A stretch of 64,000 nt of DNA, from assembly GCA_007693785.1 (NCBI GenBank), contig RECY01000028.1, forward strand, positions 1-64,000, in the 5' to 3' direction. The position numbers and the translations under genes were made by a program. Of the stretch, positions 1 to 7,736 are shown piece after piece (position 1 is the first letter of the stretch; each line of letters starts with the position of its first letter). Source of the DNA: Phycisphaerales bacterium (GTDB lineage Bacteria > Planctomycetota > Phycisphaerae > Phycisphaerales > UBA1924). The notes below the pieces were generated by a model. That model was not told the origin of the DNA. It was given only the letters and a program-made list of their open reading frames with translations, and did no database searches.

Positions 1-202
1 CCCGGCGGGGGGGGGGGGGGCCTTGTCCCGTCCCCCCCCCCCCCCCGCTGAGGCCGCCCCCGCCCCCGCGGGGGGGGGGGCGGGCGGGGGGAGGGGAGGG
101 AGCACGGGTTGGATCGGAATCCAAGCCGTGGCACCGGAGTGGGGAGGCGGCGGGGGTGGGCTCGGGGGCCGGGTTGGGCATGGGGGATCCTAGAGTCGGG
201 GT
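1..202. other. G/C-homopolymer-rich leader before the first gene
   Basis: The first 100 bases are dominated by long runs of G and C, including several G-runs of ten or more. No gene is visible. Such tracts can form G-quadruplexes but are also typical places for assembly or base-calling errors, so the sequence here should be read with caution. Bases 100-202 run into the start of the first gene with no recognisable promoter. Confidence 0.5.
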
Positions 203-1726
203 ATGGGCATTCGGACTTTGGCGTGCGTTTCGGTCGTCGCGGCTTGCGGCGGCGGATTCGGGGAGGTTGCTGTGGCGGGTGAGCCCGAGCGGGTGCCGGC
301 GCACCGGGACTGGCGCGAGCTGGAGGCGCCGCTGCTGACGCGGCACGTGAAGCTGACCGACGAGTCGCGGTTTGTGAAGGCCGGGGAGGCGTATTTCAGC
401 CCGGACGGGTCGTGGATCGTCTTCCAAGCGGTGCCGGTGCCGCCCGAGGGCGAGGACGCGAGCCCGCACTACTCGATGTACGTCGCGAAGCTGGCTCACG
501 ATGAGGATGGGCGTGTGGCGGGGCTGGAGGGCGAGGCGATGCTGCTGAGCCCGCCGGGCTCGGCCAACACGTGCGGGTGGTTCCACCCGCAGTTCCCGTG
601 GAAGGTGATGTTTGGCTCGACGCTGGTGCCGCCGGCGGCGGACGACCGCCCCGGGTTTCAGGTCGGGACGCGTCGGTACGTGTGGCAGTTTCCGGAGGAG
701 ATGGAGATCGTGCAGCGGTCGGTGCCGGAGATCTGGCACGACTTGAACATGGCGGACGAGCCGCAGCCCGAGATCCTGCCGGTGACGACGCCGGACTTCG
801 GGGAGGACGCGGTGCGCCCGGTGGTGATCTTCGAGCACCCGGGGTATGCGGCCGAGGGCTCGTGGTCGAGCGACGGGCGGTTCATCCTCTACACGCACGC
901 GGGGGCGCCCGAGGGCGGGGGTCGCCCGGAGGGGAATCTGTGGATCTACGACGCGGATTTTGGGACGCGCGAGCCGCTGGTGGTGGCGCGCGGGTACGAC
1001 GGCGGGCCGTTCTTTGCGCCGGACGACTCGATGATCTGCTACCGCTCGGACCGGGCGGGGGATAACAAGCTGCAGCTGTTCGTCGCGACGCTGGCGCGTG
1101 ACGAGGCGACGGGCGCGATCACGGGCGTGGGGCGCGAGGTGCAGCTGACCGACGACGGGCACGTGAACTGGGCGCCCTATTGGTATCCGGGGAGCGGGAC
1201 GGACGGCGAGGGTCGTGCGCACGGGGCGTTGGCGTACACGTCGAGCCGCGCGGGTCACGACAATTACGAGCTGTTCGCGCTGCCGATCGATCGGGCGATG
1301 GCGGGTGCGGCGTTGCGTCGGGGGACGCCGGGTGGCGTGTCGCCGCGACGCCTGACGATGGCCGACGGGTTCGACGGGCTGGGCGTGTTCAGCCCGGACG
1401 GGCGGCACCTGATGTGGACGAGCCAGCGCCGGGAGCTCGGACTGCCGGGGAGCGGGTCGAGCCAGCTCTGGATCGCGGAACTCGCGGAGGGCGCGACGGC
1501 GGCGGACCTGACGGGCCCGCTGGCGGCCCGGCAGGCGGAGTTGCTGGCGATCGCGGAGGCGGAGGTCGATGGGCTGGAGGTCGCGGGCGTTGTGGCGCAG
1601 AGCGAATCGTTTGGTGGGGAGTGGCTGGTGACGCTGACGCCGGGGGATGCGCTCGCGTGGCGGGCGCGGACGTACCGGGTGCGCGCGGACGGGCACTGCG
1701 AGCGCGTGCGTGACGGCGGGGTGTGA
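203..1726 (+). CDS. Exported TolB-like beta-propeller (PD40) protein
   Basis: 507 aa. The N-terminus (about residues 1-26) is a short hydrophobic stretch ending in AVAG and reads as a signal peptide, so the protein is probably periplasmic. The body carries repeated PD40/WD40-like blades: AYFSPDGSWIVF near residue 63, GSWSSDGRFILYTH in the middle, FFAPDDSMICYRSDRAG further on, and VFSPDGRHLMWTSQR near the C-terminus. These are the hallmarks of TolB-type six-bladed propellers, which usually bind proteins or peptidoglycan-associated partners. Four blades are obvious. There is no catalytic peptidase domain, so this is not a dipeptidyl-peptidase fusion. The gene is not adjacent to tol/pal genes, so its partner is unknown. 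ATG start at 203. Confidence 0.8.
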   Translation: MGIRTLACVSVVAACGGGFGEVAVAGEPERVPAHRDWRELEAPLLTRHVKLTDESRFVKAGEAYFSPDGSWIVFQAVPVPPEGEDASPHYSMYVAKLAHDEDGRVAGLEGEAMLLSPPGSANTCGWFHPQFPWKVMFGSTLVPPAADDRPGFQVGTRRYVWQFPEEMEIVQRSVPEIWHDLNMADEPQPEILPVTTPDFGEDAVRPVVIFEHPGYAAEGSWSSDGRFILYTHAGAPEGGGRPEGNLWIYDADFGTREPLVVARGYDGGPFFAPDDSMICYRSDRAGDNKLQLFVATLARDEATGAITGVGREVQLTDDGHVNWAPYWYPGSGTDGEGRAHGALAYTSSRAGHDNYELFALPIDRAMAGAALRRGTPGGVSPRRLTMADGFDGLGVFSPDGRHLMWTSQRRELGLPGSGSSQLWIAELAEGATAADLTGPLAARQAELLAIAEAEVDGLEVAGVVAQSESFGGEWLVTLTPGDALAWRARTYRVRADGHCERVRDGGV

Positions 1727-2100
1727 CGCGTGCCGGCGTGGTTCGGTTCTGCTTGATGGCTTGGGGTGGGCCGGGCGATCGAGCCATCGGGGAGCGTCGG
1801 GAGAGACGGACCGGAGGTCCATCCGGCCAAGCCTCAGAAGGTCTGCTCGATTTGTGAAATCAAGCCAAGCGTGAAAATTAGGCTTGATCGGTGAGCCTCG
1901 ATCCGTAGTCTGGGTGAATTGGGATGTTTCGCCCGGGTCATGGGCGTCGGCGTTTGTCGGCGCGGCCGCGAGCGGGGGATTGGGACAGGGAAGGGATCGG
2001 CATCGAGAGAGATAGAGGGAACGCCCGCCCGGTCGGGTTGGCGTTGTTTGTGCGCACGCGTGTGCGCGTTGCATTGGGATTTCGGAAGAGGAGACAAGAC
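1727..2100. other. 374-bp intergenic region with a palindrome
   Basis: No gene is visible. It contains a perfect 8-bp inverted repeat (ATCAAGCC at 1859-1866, GGCTTGAT at 1881-1888) around a 14-base AT-rich loop, and further down a GCGCAC/GTGCGC hairpin near 2055-2070. The region presumably holds the promoter and 5' leader of the secreted protein at 2101. No confident -35/-10 pair can be named. Confidence 0.4.
1859..1888. repeat. Perfect 8-bp inverted repeat, possible operator
   Basis: ATCAAGCC and GGCTTGAT are exact reverse complements separated by 14 bases. It is not followed by a T-run, so it is not an intrinsic terminator for the upstream gene. It lies about 210 bp before the start of the downstream secreted-protein gene. 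An operator is possible but unproven. Confidence 0.3.
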
Positions 2101-2832
2101 ATGCAGAGGATTCGGCGCGTTGCCGCGACAATGGTCGCGGCAGGAGTGGTATCGTGCGCGGTCACGTCGGCCGACGCGAATTTTAATCTGATCGGTTTCA
2201 ACTTCACGACGCCCGGCGCCACAACGCCGGACCCGCAGAACTGGAACCGGTTGTCGGTGAGCGGCGGCTCGACGATCAACAACGTGATCGACGAGACGGG
2301 TGCGGCGACGGGCGTGAACGTGACGTGGGGCGGGGTCCCGCAGGGGCCGCTGTACCTGAGCACGAGCACGCTGGCGCCGAACGCGACGCCGCAGTATGAC
2401 TATGACCTCTCGGGGATGGTCGGCTACGGGTTCCGGGCGGGGAGCGAGCTGTTCGCGACGCTGTCCGGGCTGGAGGCGAACACGCCGTATGAGGTGTGGT
2501 TCGTCGCGTACCGCGGCGGCGGGGCGATCGACAACCTCGTGAGCGTGAGCGACGGGGACACGATCGATGCGTTCAGCTTCGCGCAGCAGCTCCCGTTCGA
2601 TGACAACGACGGCCGGTTCATCGTGAACAGCACGGTCGCGAACAGCTCGCAGAACTGGAACGACCTTTCGATCGTGGTGAACAGCAGCAGCACCGGGACG
2701 CTGACGATCAACTGGGAGGGTCAGACGCAGACCACGGTGGCCGGCGCTCTGGCGATCCGTGTCATTCCTGCGCCGGGTGTCGGGGGCGTGCTGGTGTGCT
2801 CGCTTCTGCTGGCGGCCCGTCGGCGGCGTTGA
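2101..2832 (+). CDS. Secreted protein with PEP-CTERM-like Arg-tailed C-terminus
   Basis: 243 aa. The ATG at 2101 is preferred over upstream in-frame starts because GGAAGAGGAG lies just before it and because it puts a signal peptide (hydrophobic residues about 8-24, ending near SADA) at the N-terminus. The mature part is Asn/Ser/Thr-rich and predicted to be all-beta. The C-terminus reads IPAPG, then a hydrophobic stretch, then RRRR. This is the layout of PEP-CTERM sorting signals, with PAPG in place of PEP, processed by exosortase-type enzymes in other bacteria. No exosortase lies in this window. Function unknown; probably surface-anchored or extracellular. Confidence 0.75.
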   Translation: MQRIRRVAATMVAAGVVSCAVTSADANFNLIGFNFTTPGATTPDPQNWNRLSVSGGSTINNVIDETGAATGVNVTWGGVPQGPLYLSTSTLAPNATPQYDYDLSGMVGYGFRAGSELFATLSGLEANTPYEVWFVAYRGGGAIDNLVSVSDGDTIDAFSFAQQLPFDDNDGRFIVNSTVANSSQNWNDLSIVVNSSSTGTLTINWEGQTQTTVAGALAIRVIPAPGVGGVLVCSLLLAARRRR

Positions 2833-2843
2833 TTCATGACAAA

Positions 2844-2918
2844 CCGCCCGCGGGGTTGCGCGGGCGGATGGGTATGTCGCCGCGGGGCGTGGTTTCGGCC
2901 GCGTCCCGCGGCTTTTTT
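2844..2918 (+). terminator. Intrinsic terminator after the secreted-protein gene
   Basis: Two consecutive hairpins: a 9-bp stem at 2844-2852/2859-2867, and a 10-bp stem (one G-T pair) at 2880-2889/2902-2911 followed by six T at 2913-2918. The second is a strong Rho-independent terminator on the + strand. Confidence 0.85.
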
Positions 2919-3035
2919 CGACGCCGATCGCGGTCGGCTCGCGGTTCGCGTCGGGGAGTGGGGGTTTCCTATCATGCGAAAGCCGGGCCGGTGTGCGGCC
3001 CGGGGAGATGTTCCAGGCGATCGCGGGTGGTGTTG

Positions 3036-4637
3036 ATGACCGAGCCCGAAGACTTCGGCTTCTCGCCCGTGCGCACGCTCGCGCACGTCTCGGAGGCGGT
3101 GCAGGCGCCCGGGCACACCGGCTTCTGGCACGCGCTGATCGCGGACCTCCTGAAGATCGACCCGGAACTCTCGGCGTCGACCAGCCCGGACCCTTCCGAT
3201 CCGTCGCACTCGCACCAGTTTTTCTCGCTCCCCGCGAGCGGACGGGGCGCGGGGGCGCACGACCGGGCGGTGCGGATCGGTGGGCTGGTGATCGATCCGC
3301 CCGAGGGCGTGCGCGTGGGCGCGGGCGTGGTGGCGTTGCACGGGTACGGGAACCCGGGGCCGCTGAGCGGGGAGCGGGAACGGTGGCGCGCAGTGAGCGA
3401 GCGGGGCGTGCGGGTGCTGGCGGTGCGCGTGCGTGGCTACCCGGGCTCGTCGCGGGACGTGGGGGATTGGCTGGACAAGACGGCGTTTGGTGGCGGGTGG
3501 ATCACGCGGGGGCTGGATGAGGCCGCGGGCGGCGTCGGGGCGGGGTCCGGCGGCGAGGCGGCGCGCGGCTGGGGGTTGGTCGGCGCGGTGGCGGACGTCG
3601 TGCAGGCGGTGCGGGCGCTGCACGGGACGCTGGCGGCGGGAACGCCGATCTATCTGTCGGGTGAGAGCTTTGGCGGCGGGCTGGCGGTGATCGCGGCGGC
3701 GCTGCTGGCGCGGGTGGGGCCGGTGGATCGGTTGTGCGTCGGGCTGCCGTCCCTGGGGGATTGGTCGTGGCGCTTGGAGCACGCGACGAAGCGCGGGGCC
3801 GGGGCGGGGTGGGAGGTCGAGGTCTTTCTGGAGCACCACCGTCACCTGCACGAGGGCGTGCGCCAGCTGCTGGCGTTGACCGACGCCGCGGTGCACGCGC
3901 GCCAGGTGGACGTGCCGGCGCTGTGCAAGCTGGCGCGTCGGGATGATGTCGTGCCCGCGCCCGCGGCGGCTGCGGTGTTCAACGCGCTGCGGGCCGACCC
4001 GGGGTTGAAGTGGCGGTTTGTCGTGCCCTACGGGCATTTTGACGGCGGGCTCGGCGCGGCGCGTCGGCACGCGTTGTTCGAGCGTTGCCGCACGGCGTTT
4101 CTCGACCCGCGCCGTTCGCCGGAGGAGAGCATGGGCGAGTGGGAGCCGCGGCTGCATCACGGCGATCAGGGCCCACCGGGTGAGACGCTGCGTGAGACGC
4201 AGGGCGGATTGTTCGGGGAGGGCGGCGAGGGCGGCTCGCCCGCGCCGCTGGACGAGGATCGGCGTGTGATCGAAGCCTATGAGCGCGCGGGGCGGACGCT
4301 GGACGACCTGCCGTACACGGAGGCGTTTGAGTTGTTGCTCGGGGAGCTTGGCGGCGAGGCGGCCCCGCGCGACGTGCTGCACCGGTTGCAGACGCTGCGC
4401 AAGGCCGGGCGTTTGCCGAGGCTGGGTCGGAGCGCGACCAGGCCGCCGGCGATCACGGCGGAGGAAGAGTCGTTGCTCTCGGCGCTGGTGAGCGATGCGG
4501 CGGGGGGGCTTGGGCGACGGGATCGCTTGCCGTATGCGCCGGAATTTGATCGGCTGGTGGAAGAGTTCAACATCCGCACGGGTCGGGCGATGAGCCCGCA
4601 CGACGTGTGGCGCCTGGTGGCGAAGCTGGCGAAGTGA
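3036..4637 (+). CDS. Alpha/beta hydrolase (esterase-like) with C-terminal tandem module
   Basis: 533 aa from the ATG at 3036. The catalytic part has ALHGYGNPG near the oxyanion-hole strand, the nucleophile elbow GESFGGG (Ser211), Asp303/304 in RRDDVVP, and His334 in GHFDGG. Together these form a plausible Ser-Asp-His triad of an alpha/beta hydrolase; the substrate is unknown. Beyond about residue 400 lies an extension not expected for the fold. It holds two copies of a module of about 40 residues, starting LPYTEAFELL (residue 425) and LPYAPEFDRL (residue 498), each followed by a helical PxDVxxRLxxL segment. The gene begins after a terminator and is followed 35 bp later by the next gene, so it probably heads a short operon. 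An in-frame extension upstream of 3036 is GC-rich noise. Confidence 0.75.
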   Translation: MTEPEDFGFSPVRTLAHVSEAVQAPGHTGFWHALIADLLKIDPELSASTSPDPSDPSHSHQFFSLPASGRGAGAHDRAVRIGGLVIDPPEGVRVGAGVVALHGYGNPGPLSGERERWRAVSERGVRVLAVRVRGYPGSSRDVGDWLDKTAFGGGWITRGLDEAAGGVGAGSGGEAARGWGLVGAVADVVQAVRALHGTLAAGTPIYLSGESFGGGLAVIAAALLARVGPVDRLCVGLPSLGDWSWRLEHATKRGAGAGWEVEVFLEHHRHLHEGVRQLLALTDAAVHARQVDVPALCKLARRDDVVPAPAAAAVFNALRADPGLKWRFVVPYGHFDGGLGAARRHALFERCRTAFLDPRRSPEESMGEWEPRLHHGDQGPPGETLRETQGGLFGEGGEGGSPAPLDEDRRVIEAYERAGRTLDDLPYTEAFELLLGELGGEAAPRDVLHRLQTLRKAGRLPRLGRSATRPPAITAEEESLLSALVSDAAGGLGRRDRLPYAPEFDRLVEEFNIRTGRAMSPHDVWRLVAKLAK

Positions 4638-4672
4638 GCGGCGCGTGCGTGCGCAGTGGAAGGGGAGTTTTG

Positions 4673-5608
4673 GTGAGCAAGTCGTTCCGCGCGTTGATGA
4701 CGGGGCTGGTGGATTACGCGGGGCTGTTCCCGCCGGCGAAGCTGGAGATGGCGAAAGCGGCCGAGAACTTTGCGCGCGACAGCATGGGTGCGCACGCGTG
4801 GGCGCAGGGGCGGTTCATCTGCCCGGCGACGCGTTTGGATGAGCTGAGCGAGCACGCGGCCTCGCTGATGCCGGGCACGCACGCGACGAGCGGCTACCGC
4901 GAGCACGCGGACATGGTGGAGCCGTGGCGGGTGAGCGTGGTGTGCGACACGGAGCTCGGGGCGGCGCTGGACGCGATCGACGCGTTCAACGCGCGACACA
5001 GTGAAGAGCAGAACGGGCGGGCGCAGGCGGACTCGATCGAGATCCGCGTGCAGAAGGTGGGCGCGATCGATGAGGCGCTCGACGTGCTGCCGGAGGACGT
5101 GTTCCCGTATTTTGAGGTGCCGGTGGAGGGGGATTGTCGCGGGTTTGTGACGGCGGTCGCGGGGAACTCGGCGGCCGCGAAGATCCGGTGCGGAGGGATC
5201 ACGCCGGACGCGTTCCCGACGTCGGCGCAGGTGGCGGCGTTTATCCACGCGTGCGCGGATGCGCAGGTGCCGTTCAAGGCGACGGCCGGGCTGCACCACC
5301 CGGTGCGGGCTGAATACCCGCTGACGTATGAGGCGAACCCGCCGCGCGGTGTGATGCACGGGTACGTGAACGTGTTCCTGGCGGCGGCGCTGGTGAGCCG
5401 CGGGGGGCTGGAGCGGGAGCGGACGGCACAGTTGCTGGAAGAGACCGACGCGGCGGCGTTCGAGTTCACGGACGAGCACGCGTCGTGGGGTGGGGCGTCG
5501 GTGGATCTGGCGGCGCTGGCGGAGGTGCGCGAGCGGTTCGCGCTGAGCTACGGGAGCTGCTCGTTCGAGGAGCCGGTGGGGGATGCGAAGCGGTTGGGAT
5601 GGATGTGA
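4673..5608 (+). CDS. Conserved hypothetical protein ('DYAGLFPPA' family), fah neighbour
   Basis: 311 aa from the GTG at 4673, chosen because GGAAGGGGAG lies just upstream and because SKSFRALMTGLVDYAGLFPPA then starts the protein. The LVDYAGLFPPAKL motif at residues about 11-23 is typical of an uncharacterised bacterial family of about 300 residues. Later features include FPYFEVP in the middle and HHPVRAEYPLTYE near residue 205, both suggestive of a TIM-barrel-like enzyme, but no catalytic residues can be assigned. It precedes fumarylacetoacetase with only the DUF559 element in between. A role in aromatic amino acid breakdown is therefore possible but is inference from position. No signal peptide; cytoplasmic. 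Confidence 0.7.
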   Translation: MSKSFRALMTGLVDYAGLFPPAKLEMAKAAENFARDSMGAHAWAQGRFICPATRLDELSEHAASLMPGTHATSGYREHADMVEPWRVSVVCDTELGAALDAIDAFNARHSEEQNGRAQADSIEIRVQKVGAIDEALDVLPEDVFPYFEVPVEGDCRGFVTAVAGNSAAAKIRCGGITPDAFPTSAQVAAFIHACADAQVPFKATAGLHHPVRAEYPLTYEANPPRGVMHGYVNVFLAAALVSRGGLERERTAQLLEETDAAAFEFTDEHASWGGASVDLAALAEVRERFALSYGSCSFEEPVGDAKRLGWM

Positions 5609-6108
5609 GTGGTGGGTGCGATGAGCAGGGCCGCCCGGGATCCCTCTCCCGTCCGCGGGAGAGGGCCGGGGTGAGGGCTTCCCAACCTTCCTCTCCTCCT
5701 CCTGCAATCCCGCCCCTGCCCACATCCATCTCGCGTGATGAGAGCGCAAAGGATCGGACAGATCCGAAGACCTTCGCACGGTTGCTGCGGCGGCACGCGT
5801 CCCCGCCGGAAAGGTTGCTCTGGTCGCGTCTGCGCGACAGACGGCTCGGGGGGTTCAAGTTTCGGCGTCAGCACCCGGTGGGTGGGTACGTGCTGGATTT
5901 CTATTGTGCCGAGGCACGGCTCGCGGTCGAGGTCGACAGCGCATTCCACGAGGGACGGCGTGCGCTCGACGCGCGGCGGGACGCGGTGCTTGCAGAGCTT
6001 GGCATCGGGGTGCTTCGCGTTTCGGCCGGCGACGTGAGCTTGCTTATGGACTCCGTGCTTGCGACGGTGCTGCGGGCGGTTCGGTCGCGGGTGGAGGAGA
6101 GAGGGTAA
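5599..6108 (+). CDS. DUF559 (Vsr/restriction-endonuclease-like) protein
   Basis: The conserved domain runs from about base 5770 to 6080: LLRRHASPPERLLWSRLRDR, FKFRRQHPVGGYVLDFYC, LAVEVDSAFHEG, and VLRVSAGDV near the end. This matches DUF559, a PD-(D/E)xK-type nuclease fold related to very-short-patch repair enzymes; the D of LDFYC and the E of VEVD are the likely active-site residues. The true start is uncertain. The ATG at 5599 (overlapping the preceding gene) would place the palindrome at 5642-5665 inside the coding sequence, while a GTG at 5671 or TTG at 5782 would exclude it. The gene is bracketed by related palindromic repeats in opposite orientation (5642-5678 and 6125-6171). It sits between two genes with shared context, so it looks inserted. 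Confidence 0.7.
   Translation: MDVSGGCDEQGRPGSLSRPRERAGVRASQPSSPPPAIPPLPTSISRDESAKDRTDPKTFARLLRRHASPPERLLWSRLRDRRLGGFKFRRQHPVGGYVLDFYCAEARLAVEVDSAFHEGRRALDARRDAVLAELGIGVLRVSAGDVSLLMDSVLATVLRAVRSRVEERG
5642..5678. repeat. Palindromic repeat, 5' flank of DUF559 gene
   Basis: A perfect 10-bp stem (CCCTCTCCCG at 5642-5651, CGGGAGAGGG at 5656-5665, loop TCCG) followed by CCGGGGTGAGGGC. Its reverse complement resembles the repeat at 6125-6171, so the two flank the DUF559 gene as an inverted pair. Confidence 0.75.
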
Positions 6109-6124
6109 CGAGGAAAGCCGGGGA

Positions 6125-6171
6125 GCCCTCACCCGCTGCTGCGCAGCCACCCTCTCCCGCGAGCGGGAGAA
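6125..6171. repeat. Palindromic repeat, 3' flank of DUF559 gene
   Basis: Reads GCCCTCACCC, a short spacer, then CCTCTCCCGCGAGCGGGAGA, which folds on itself. It is the inverted, partly diverged counterpart of the repeat at 5642-5678. It lies 17 bp after the DUF559 stop codon and before fahA. Confidence 0.7.
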
Positions 6172-6241
6172 GGTGCGGAGGGAGCGTCTACACTCGACTT
6201 CGGCGAGATCGTGTTGTCCAACCGCACCGGAGTTTGCACCC

Positions 6242-7645
6242 ATGACCTATCCCATCGACCACACCCACGACCCCGCGCTCCGCAGCTGGGTGGAGAGCGC
6301 CAACGCCGAGTCGAGCGAGTTTCCGATGCAGAACTTGCCGTGGTGCCGGGCGCAGCGGCTGGACGAGATCGAGGCCGAGGGGGACGCGGAGCTGGCGCCG
6401 GTCTTCCTCGCGACGCGGATCGGGGACGAGATCGTGGACCTCGAGGCGCTCGCGGACGCGGGGCTGTTCGAGGATGTCTTTGAGGATGAGGACGAGGGGG
6501 TGATGGGGTTCGCGCTGGTCGAGTATCTCGTCGCGGCCTCGCCGGCCGAGCGTGTTGCGTTCCGGCGTCGGCTGAGCGAGTTGCTCTCGGCGGGCGACGC
6601 GCGTGTGCGGGACGATGAGGAACTGCGGGAGGAGGCGGTGACGCCGGTGTCGCGCTGCGTGGTGCTGCCGGCTCTGGAGCCTCGGGATTACACTGATTTT
6701 TATGCGAGCGTGTACCACGCGACGAACGTGGGGAACATGTTCCGCCCGGGGAACGCGCTGCTGCCGAACTACAAGCACGTGCCGATCGGGTATCACGGGC
6801 GGGCGTCGACGGTGGTGCCGAGCGGGACGGGGATCGTGCGTCCGAAGGGTCAGCAAGCGCCGGCGGAGGAGGGCGGGTCGCCGAGCTTCGGGCCGTGCAA
6901 GCTGCTGGATTACGAGCTGGAAGTCGGCTTTGTCGTCGGGCGTGGGAACGAGCTGGGGGAGACGATCCCGATTGAAGAGGCCGAGGCGCATATTTTAGGT
7001 CTGTGCCTGGTCAACGACTGGTCGGCGCGGGACATGCAGAAGTGGGAGTACCAGCCGCTGGGGCCGTTCCTCGCGAAGAGTTTCGCGACGACGGTTTCGC
7101 CGTATCTGGTGACGCTGGAGGCGCTCGCGCCGTTCCGTTGCGCGGCGTTCGAGCGGGGCGCGGGCGATCCGCAGCCGCTGGGGTATCTCTCGAGCGACGC
7201 GAACCGTGCGCACGGCGGGGTGGACCTGACGCTGGAGGTGTGGCTGAGCTCGGCGCAGATGCGGGAGCAGGGTCACGAGCCGGTGCGGCTGAGCCGAGGG
7301 TCGTTCCGGGACATGTACTGGACGATCGCGCAGATGCTGACGCACCACGCGAGCAACGGGTGCTCGATGCAGCCGGGGGATTTGCTGGCGAGCGGGACGG
7401 TGAGCGGGAAGGCGCGGGAGAGCCGCGGGTGTTTGCTGGAGTTGACGTGGGACGGGGACTCGTTCGCGGAGCCGCCGGTGTTGGTCCCGGGGACGCAGCG
7501 GACGGCGATCGAGCTGCCGACGGGTGAGACGCGGACGTTCCTGGCCGACGGCGACGAGGTGATCCTGCGCGGCTGGTGCGAGGGCGAGGGGCGGCGTCGG
7601 ATCGGGATGGGGGAGTGCCGCGGGGTGGTGCGGGCGGCGCGGTAG
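6242..7645 (+). CDS. fahA: Fumarylacetoacetase
   Basis: 467 aa from the ATG at 6242. Catalyses the last step of tyrosine/homogentisate degradation, splitting fumarylacetoacetate into fumarate and acetoacetate in the cytoplasm. Family signatures: NLPWCRAQ near the N-terminus, PIGYHGRASTVVPSGT, LDYELEVGFVVGRGNELGE, NDWSARDMQKWEYQPLGPF, AKSFATTVSPYLVT, and GDLLASGTVSG near the C-terminus. The Glu pair of ELEVGF and the Asp of NDWSARD match the metal-binding set. Length is slightly above the usual 420-440. No homogentisate dioxygenase or maleylacetoacetate isomerase gene lies in the window, so the pathway genes are dispersed. Confidence 0.95.
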   Translation: MTYPIDHTHDPALRSWVESANAESSEFPMQNLPWCRAQRLDEIEAEGDAELAPVFLATRIGDEIVDLEALADAGLFEDVFEDEDEGVMGFALVEYLVAASPAERVAFRRRLSELLSAGDARVRDDEELREEAVTPVSRCVVLPALEPRDYTDFYASVYHATNVGNMFRPGNALLPNYKHVPIGYHGRASTVVPSGTGIVRPKGQQAPAEEGGSPSFGPCKLLDYELEVGFVVGRGNELGETIPIEEAEAHILGLCLVNDWSARDMQKWEYQPLGPFLAKSFATTVSPYLVTLEALAPFRCAAFERGAGDPQPLGYLSSDANRAHGGVDLTLEVWLSSAQMREQGHEPVRLSRGSFRDMYWTIAQMLTHHASNGCSMQPGDLLASGTVSGKARESRGCLLELTWDGDSFAEPPVLVPGTQRTAIELPTGETRTFLADGDEVILRGWCEGEGRRRIGMGECRGVVRAAR

Positions 7646-7686
7646 TTGTTGCGCGAGCGGAATGTGCGTGGAGGAGCGTTGGAGTG

Positions 7687-7703
7687 ACGGGCGGGACGCC
7701 CGT
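7687..7703. repeat. Short palindrome between convergent fahA and FIST gene
   Basis: ACGGGCG and CGCCCGT are perfect reverse complements around GGA. The region is the 91-bp gap between two convergent stop codons. No T-run follows on either strand, so it is better described as a short intergenic palindrome than as a classical terminator. Confidence 0.5.
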
Positions 7704-7736
7704 CCCACCGAGCTTTTGTCGTTCGTATTGGTTGAG

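Noticed and set aside
2721-4601. Minus-strand open frame opposite the alpha/beta hydrolase
   Set aside because: Arg/His/Pro-rich antisense shadow, no start context.
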